Assembly: GCA_947561395.2 (NCBI GenBank) | Contig: OX387184.1 | Coordinates: 17,588,205-17,652,204, forward strand | DNA length: 64,000 nt | Direction: 5' to 3' | Source: Buxus sempervirens | Lineage: Eukaryota > Streptophyta > Magnoliopsida > Buxales > Buxaceae | Part shown: positions 57,521-64,000 of the stretch, piece after piece | Layout of the letters: every line of letters starts with the position of its first letter | How positions within the stretch are numbered: the stretch's first letter is position 1 | Translations under genes and position numbers: made by a program | The notes under the pieces: generated by a model | What the model was told of the DNA's origin: nothing | Database searches by the model: none | The model's input: only the letters and a program-made list of their open reading frames with translations

Positions 57521-60500
57521 TACCTGACAACTGTTGGCATAAACCAGTCCACATGAATCAACTGTAGGAAAGCATCAGTACCTATCTGGTGGATTTATAA
57601 TAAAGTAACAGATGGTCTGCCACCTCTTCCTAATTCCTACGCATGATGCAAATCTTTGACAATATAGTTAAAGGTCCAAGTGCTAAGTGATTTTATCATT
57701 TTTTTAGGATTTCATAGGTATTGTTCCCATCTCCACTGAGATTTGGAGTGAGAACTAGTAGATAATGCCCCTTTAGATTCTGGAAGCCAAATTTGTTAAT
57801 TTTAAATGCTCAAATCAAGGAACACATCCTTGAGAATATTAGCTACTTCTGTCAAGTCAGCTGGTCTTGTTTCCTGTCTTAGTTCTGGGTCTCAAGCCAA
57901 GCCCTTGAGGAAAGAAAAAGGCGTTTCACCAGTGAAGATTCCTAGTTAGAAGTAAAAACAAGGAAACAGGATGACAAGACGGTTTCACCCCACCAAACAC
58001 TTGACAAAAACCAAATGCAAAAACAATCGTCCACGCAGAAGGGGGCATGATGATGAAAAGCTTGGTGAGCTAAGAGATGGCCTTCCATAATCTAGAAATT
58101 TACACTCTAAGTCAAGGACTGGTATCCCATCTGTTCTTACCTTTCTCTGTGCTTATCTTTTGTATCTCTTCTACCTTTATTTATTTATTTATTTTTTTGG
58201 TCATAACAGGTGGGATAGATTTTTGGGAATTATTTTCTTAAGTTACCCAGAGCCTAAAAAACAAAAGATCTGATCTTAATTGACTTATGATATAAGGCTG
58301 ATATGTCAAATTTTGAATGGGTACTTACGGTTCTGGTTCCATTCTCTGTAAAACTTTCTTTGAAGACAGACAAGTCTATAGTACTATTCTCGTTTAATGT
58401 ATATATATTCACATAAGTGCTAACTTCTTTTAAATGGTAATGAATCTTTTCTTTATTCCAGCAGTTGTTCTTACGAGTCTTAAATTAATTGATTGCAATT
58501 TTCATTTCTGGATAGCTTTAAATAAGCCTTCTCAATCTATGAAGTTTGCAAAAAAAAAAATATTCAACACCACCGGCGCTCACCACTCTTTGAATAATTG
58601 GATCTCCTTTAGCATTTTTTTTATGTTTCTTATGTCAAGTGCTTGTCTTTTTTTTCCCTGTATATTTGGGCTTGCATTGGACTAATGCCCCAAACCCAAA
58701 GGATGGTTAACACATCCAAGCCACCATATGAAAGAAATTCTAAATCCATCCTGGACCAGTGAATGGCCTATTTGTTGTCTTGGAAAGGAAGAAAGAAAAA
58801 ACACCATGACCAGACTGGGTTTGTTTGAGTGGATATTGAAAAGAAAGAGTGGAGATTTTAAATAGGCTAGATAATGTAAAACTGGTGGCCTTCATCTGTG
58901 GCACTCGTGTGGAATGCACACTAATACATTAACAATATGTTTCTTCATTAACCTTCTCTCTCATTGAGAAATCAGAGTGCTCTCCTACTCAGCTATCTTC
59001 TTAGATTTGATTAATTTTACAGTAAATACTAGTATGAAAGATACCCATCATCTTTTGTGTTTTTAAGCTTCAAGTTCTCTGGTTGTTGGTTTTGGATATA
59101 ATTTCAGAGGTGGTGTTACCATAAAAATAATCATTTAGATGATCATTATAGTTTTGAAAGTATTTTCCTTTTAGATTGTGTTAATAGATGAATTGTTTTC
59201 TTACCAAAAGCCTTCGGAAATATATGACTACTCTTTATCTTTTTTGCACCTGTTTAAACATTTGCCAAAGAGCATTTATTTGTTTGGAGTGTGCTGTAAT
59301 GTAGATTGCTGAATCTGGTTGACGATTTGATGGAAAAAAATTATTTTTAAAATTTAGAATCCTAGTAAGATAAATTTCACTAATTTGTTGAGGATTCCTG
59401 CATTCACAGGCTTTTAGTGCTTCTGTTACAGTGTAGATAGAACGTTCTTGTCAGAGAATCTTCCAAGGGCATTTTCATTGCATCCATAGATATATGCACT
59501 TCAAATCTCATCTCAATTTAACAGCAGCTAAGTTGTCCAGAACGGAATAAAATTAAACATGAAAAATGATAAAGGAAAATTATATGGTTATAGTGGCACA
59601 TGAATGAGTTACTTCTGAACTCTCTTTTTATTTAATTAATCTGACAGCTTAGCTTTGTTTCCTGTTGTGAAAAAGGTCTCTTTTGATTTCACAGAAGTGT
59701 GTCATATTGCTTTGATAAACGGAACATGCTAAGTAAAAGCAATTACTTTGGTTATGACACCCCTTGATATGTACAGATACACTTGTTTTGTTATAAAGGT
59801 ACTATATCGTTCTAAGCATCTATCCTCTCCTTGTAGGTATTTTTCTGAAGGTTTATCAAATTTTTTCTTATGCTTGGTTATCAGTGCTAATTTATGTTCT
59901 CTTGCTTTCACTTTTCTTCCTACTAAAAATAAAGTTTCATCGCATTGGAATGAATAATTTTCAAAATAAAAGAGCATTGCGCTTGTGTCTTATGGTGGGG
60001 CACCGCCTGATTCTTAAATAATAAATCAATCAACCAAAACATATATAATTCTGTACCCACTAGCTTTTTCTTTTTCATTTTTGTTTCTTCCCTTAGGTTG
60101 ATAGTTCTCAGTTAAAGATCATGGATGTTAGTTATTTTCGATGTAGTTGATGAGCTTAGAATTTACATTGGTGTTTCTTCACATACAGACCACAATTTGT
60201 TGCTTTTTTATAACTGTATTAACACAAAAGTGAAGTGCAGTTCAGAAATTTACACTTAAATGGTGATGGTTATGGAAGTTAATACATATGAAGATGCTGT
60301 GTTTTAATTAAATGAAGTCCACCATGATGGTGTGTCTTACATGTGATCATTGCTTTCCCTTAGCTATCAACTCTGTAGATCGACTCTAGTTCATAAATAC
60401 AGCCCTTGAGGGCATTTGTCTTCCACACACATCCATATATTCTCCTTTCAAGTAATATTATATCTTTGGTTCTTTTCCTTTTTGCAGTTCTTGAAGCTCA

Positions 60501-60560
60501 TGAGCCATGTTCTTTCACCGATGCCGAAAAGGAAATCCCATAAGACAATATTAGCAACAG
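57521..60560. other. Gene-free stretch
   Basis: No coding region, RNA or element boundary recognised. AT-rich, with scattered homopolymers. Confidence 0.5.
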
Positions 60561-60585
60561 AAGCAATGAACTCAGGGTGAAGAAT

Positions 60586-61150
60586 GTTGATTACTCTGAG
60601 AGGGCAGCTTTAATGGGAGCAAACGACAGTCTGGTGTCCACGGCATCTTTGCTGATGGGAGTAGGAGCAGTCAGAAAAGACATTAAAGGCATGGTCCTTA
60701 GTGGGGCTTGCAGGCTTGGTTGCCAGGATTGCAGCACGGCAACTGGAGAGTTCATATCTGTTTACTCTCAACTGGATTAGAGGTGGCTCAAATGGAAACA
60801 GAAAAGAGAATGATGGATGGAGGAGAAACGAAGGAAATAAGCTAACTAGTGCAGTTGCCAATTCTAGTTCAGGTCGCTATGGCATCTGGTCTTGCATCTT
60901 CAGCATGGTTGGTGCCCCTAATTGCAGCTGCATTCATATCGGAGCATAAGTTGTGATTGGGGGGGTGAGTGGTAATGAGTGCCGCAAGTTGGCCTTATTG
61001 GTATTTGGAGGAGCTATAGCAGAGCTGGGGAGAGCACCTGTGAACATTTGCAAGGGTGTTGGGGTTGCAATGGCTGTGGCTGTGACCTTCGGACCAACAG
61101 AGATGATGAGATATGGTGGACTGAATGAGAGGGGCTCCCATTGTCATGAT
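60586..61150 (+). pseudogene. Vacuolar iron transporter (VIT/nodulin-21-like) pseudogene
   Basis: The + strand shows family phrases in order but in several frames: VDYSERA then LMGANDSLVSTASLLMGVGAV (60589-60680), GEFISVYSQLD (60745-60777), EVAQMETEKRMMDGG from about 60780 in another frame, SAWLVPLIAAAFISEHK near 60890-60948, then LALLVFGGAIAELGRAPV and AVTFGP from 60983 to about 61100. Intact CCC1/VIT-like proteins move Fe or Mn into the vacuole and are often single-exon. Here the QWLR-like word is lost before LMGAND, the conserved Gly-rich stretch is scrambled at about 60700-60745, and stops break the frame. No homologous gene is visible nearby. Confidence 0.85.
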
Positions 61151-61243
61151 CCTTTTGAGTTGTTTTTATCTCTGTTCTTCTCTAGTTTCTCGGTCTGGGT
61201 GCGAGCAATTGTGGTTTATTTTTCCTTTTCCTCTGGTTTATAA

Positions 61244-64000
61244 CACGGCATATACACAAATGTTTGAACTTTGAAATGAAGGTGGGTTGATTAGCATCTT
61301 TCGTTAGTTTTCCTTCTTTTTTTAATTTTTTTGTTGGCTATCATATGAAATTTTGTTTCAATTTGAAATTCAATTCACTTGCTTGGAAATGATGGGGAAT
61401 TTCACATGGCATCTTAGGATTTTATCCCAAGTCAATTAACTGAATTATCTTGCCGAAGATCCTCTCATCATTTATAATCTTACTAGGGGCAGCAAAATCT
61501 TAATTTGTAAATATTTTTGTAGGGCCCACTTTGAAAAACATTTACCATATCGTTTCATTTGGTTAATTATGTTTATGGTGAGAGCATTTCTTCTGATGCT
61601 ATTCAATGGAACAAGGGTGAAACGCACGGATGGTTGCTCATGTCAGTAGGGGGCTGACACATCCATACTCTATCCTTGCTGGTGGTTTCAGTAAACCACG
61701 GGATTCTGGCTCTAGAGGAAATGCTTTTGGTCACGGGGCATAACAAATTCATTTCATTTGGTTAGTTATACTTTCGGAGCATAACAAATCTATAAAATAA
61801 AATTAGAAAAAAAAAACTGAGGAGTAATTTGAGAATAAATTATGAAGCTATGACAACTCCCTTTATATAATATCGATGAATCTTCAAATAAATCTTCCTT
61901 ATGCATGGATTTTCTCTTTCCTCTCATTGGGGCCGTGGAAGTGCTTTACTGGTACAACTATCAATGATTGGTGCAGTCGTCAAACATCATGGTTAAATGA
62001 GCTCCATTAAAATTATGATCAGTTCATTTTAGTGGCAATATTAGTCGTTACTATTCGATTTCGGGCTTACTTTATAAGTCAAGTTGCCAGTTTCGAACAA
62101 CCATTAGAAGGCGCATTAAGCTGATTCAAAACCCAACCAAGCTAGTTTGACTCGTGTAATTTCCAGTTAACTCGGTTAAAAGCCCGGTTATTATGAACCC
62201 TGCTTGTATTCGAAAGGGTTAGTGGCAGGGGTGTTCATGGGTGGGCAACTTACGCTGTGCTGAGGTGACCGGCCCTTTCTTCAACGGACTTGATCATGGA
62301 TTTGTTGACCATAGGGTGGGCCTTAGATTATTTTTGAAAAGCCTGAAAAAGGTTTGGGCAGTTTTAGTCATGTATGAGAAACCACCAATGTTATATATAT
62401 ATATCTATATATATATATATGTGTGTGTGTTAAAAGTTTAAAATGTTTATTGACTTTTTGCTATTTTAATATTTCATTTTTTTTTCTTATAATTTTGGAA
62501 AAGTACTATCCGCATTGTAATAATTATTGTCTAGCTCAACTTGAACATCAATTTTATTTTAACTAGCAATTTTGAACGTGCATTGCACCTTAAGATTGAT
62601 TTAATTATTTTTTTATTTTTTAGTAACAGAATCAAGTTATTAAATGAAAATGCTAAATTTTTTTACTAATTATTATGGTTATAATTCCCAAAAGATATTT
62701 CATTTTTCTTAAATTTCATTGGATTTATATTTTATTTTTTTAATTATCAAATTGAAATTATTATATTCAATTATTTTATCACAACTAAATTTTCAAATAT
62801 CAAAAGAGTTTTGTGTGTTATAGAATTTAAATCTATATTACTATTAACTACCTAAAGTGTACTTTATTTTTACATACCAAAATATCATTTTCTAGAATAT
62901 TTGATTTCAAAAGTACATGAGATCTTGAAATAATAATAAATTTAATCAGATAGAGTATTAATTCAATTACTAATCTATATTAATAATTATCAAAACACTT
63001 ATTTTAATTAATTAAGTATATTAGTTATTGAAATAATTAATATATTAATGTAATCATATTAATATAAAAATTAATATAATTAATAGATTAAATATTTTGC
63101 TAATAGTTATCAAAACAATTAATAAATATTTTTAATAATATATATTATTATAATTAAAATAATAATAAAAGTAATTTTGATAATACAATATTATAATATT
63201 TTAATATAATATATTTATAATGTAATATATTAATTATTAAAATAATCAATATATTTAACGTGAGACTTGAGACCATATAATATAATGCATGAAAAATAGA
63301 GCTTTGTTATTTATAATAATTTAAAATGATTATATATTTAATATATTTTAGTGAAGTCAATTTTATTTTGGAATTTTTTATAGGATTAATTTATTTGTAT
63401 TTGATGATATTTGATTTGATTCCAATTCCTTCCTAATTATCTTAAATGTATTCTTATAATTTTAAAATAGCAATTTTAATAATTTAATAATATAAACTTC
63501 AATAATTATATTCCTAAAAATTAGCTTAAAAATATGCCACTTCATCAAAAGACACTTAGTTTCACAATGCAATTTTTATTATAAATATTAATTTTGTTTT
63601 TATCCTAAAACAAGGCGAGATTGTTATGTATAGTTGTCACATATTTTATATTTTGAATGTAACTAACAAATTATGAGTGATCTTAACAAATTATTTACAT
63701 GATTTAAACTTATAAATATATTGATTTAAATAATTGTTATTCCTACAATCTTCACCACCACCATTCCTGCCAATTTTTATTTATGATATGCATCTCATTA
63801 CTGAAATAGGTAAATCTATTATCATTAATAAGTAAATAAAATTCCATAAAAGTTATATTCTCTATCATTCGATGTAATTCTAGTTTAATTTTTTTAATGA
63901 ATTATTCTAACTCTTATTTAATTTTATTTGATTTTTGTTTGCCTTTTACTCAGTACTTAATTATGATATTGGAGTAAACTAAATGTTTAGTGATTACAAG
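61244..64000. other. Gene-free, very AT-rich end of window
   Basis: From about 62540 to the end the sequence is almost only A and T with TTAATAAT-type words. A TTTCATTTGGTTA repeat occurs near 61554 and 61756. No gene or element boundary was recognised. Confidence 0.55.
62391..62430. repeat. (TA)n and (TG)n compound microsatellite
   Basis: TA repeats, one interruption (ATCT), more TA, then five TG units. Confidence 0.9.

Noticed and set aside
62540..64000. A matrix-attachment or centromeric satellite in the AT-rich end
   Set aside because: Composition alone does not support it and no tandem unit was found.
1..64000. tRNA, rRNA and organelle-derived sequence
   Set aside because: No cloverleaf-like gene with a recognisable T-loop and acceptor, and no rRNA or plastid gene text was seen. 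A covariance-model search would be needed to exclude small RNAs.

Overview
The window is nuclear DNA of a flowering plant, most likely a eudicot. It is AT-rich, its genes have typical GT-AG introns, it holds plant-only gene families (G-type lectin receptor kinases, PRAF-type RCC1/FYVE/BRX proteins, plant WNK kinases, a nodulin-21-like vacuolar iron transporter), and nested LTR retrotransposons and MITEs fill much of the space. The species cannot be named from sequence alone.

Three host genes look intact, all on the + strand. (1) An intronless G-type lectin S-receptor-like kinase at 1865-4252. (2) A nine-exon PRAF-type protein (PH, RCC1 repeats, FYVE, coiled coil, BRX; 1129 residues as spliced here) at 27088-38463. 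(3) A seven-exon WNK8-like kinase (679 residues) at 51820-54562 with a clear TATA box. Two host pseudogenes are visible: a second lectin receptor kinase (about 18583-20112) missing its 5' half, its membrane span and its P-loop, and a frameshifted vacuolar iron transporter homologue (about 60586-61150).

Layout. 1-1440: the edge of an LTR of a family that begins TGTAGACACC, inserted in a broken copia gag, then a copia LTR rich in minisatellites. 1.5-4.3 kb: the intact receptor kinase. 5.1-18.6 kb: a deep transposon nest. A minus-strand copia element has been split by two solo LTRs of one family (6085-8864, 13127-15383, each with a perfect 5-bp target duplication), an hAT-like MITE (9269-9645, perfect 8-bp duplication) and two copies of the TGTAGACACC family. 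The nest ends abruptly inside the second receptor kinase, so the two kinases look like an old tandem pair separated by transposons. 20-26 kb: gene-free, with MITEs and a higher-order TACAAGTCA minisatellite. 26.4-38.5 kb: PRAF, with a short LINE insertion in intron 1 and a run of 35 G in intron 2. 38.9-41.4 kb: MITEs, one nested in another. 41.5-50 kb: a complete but degenerate Ty3/gypsy element with both LTRs and a CCTTG duplication, itself carrying a third solo LTR in its integrase. 51.3-54.6 kb: WNK. 54.6-64 kb: sparse, with LINE RNase H debris, the iron-transporter pseudogene and a very AT-rich end.

The host genes do not form a pathway; they are independent plant loci. No new enzymatic system is visible. 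The most unusual signals are structural: a strictly phased array of alternately inverted 7-mers at the start of the window (14-nt pitch), with looser stem-loops of the same geometry in the second copy of that LTR family; three independent solo LTRs of one family with perfect target duplications; four MITE-like elements with related ends and internal short-word repeats; and the higher-order TACAAGTCA array.
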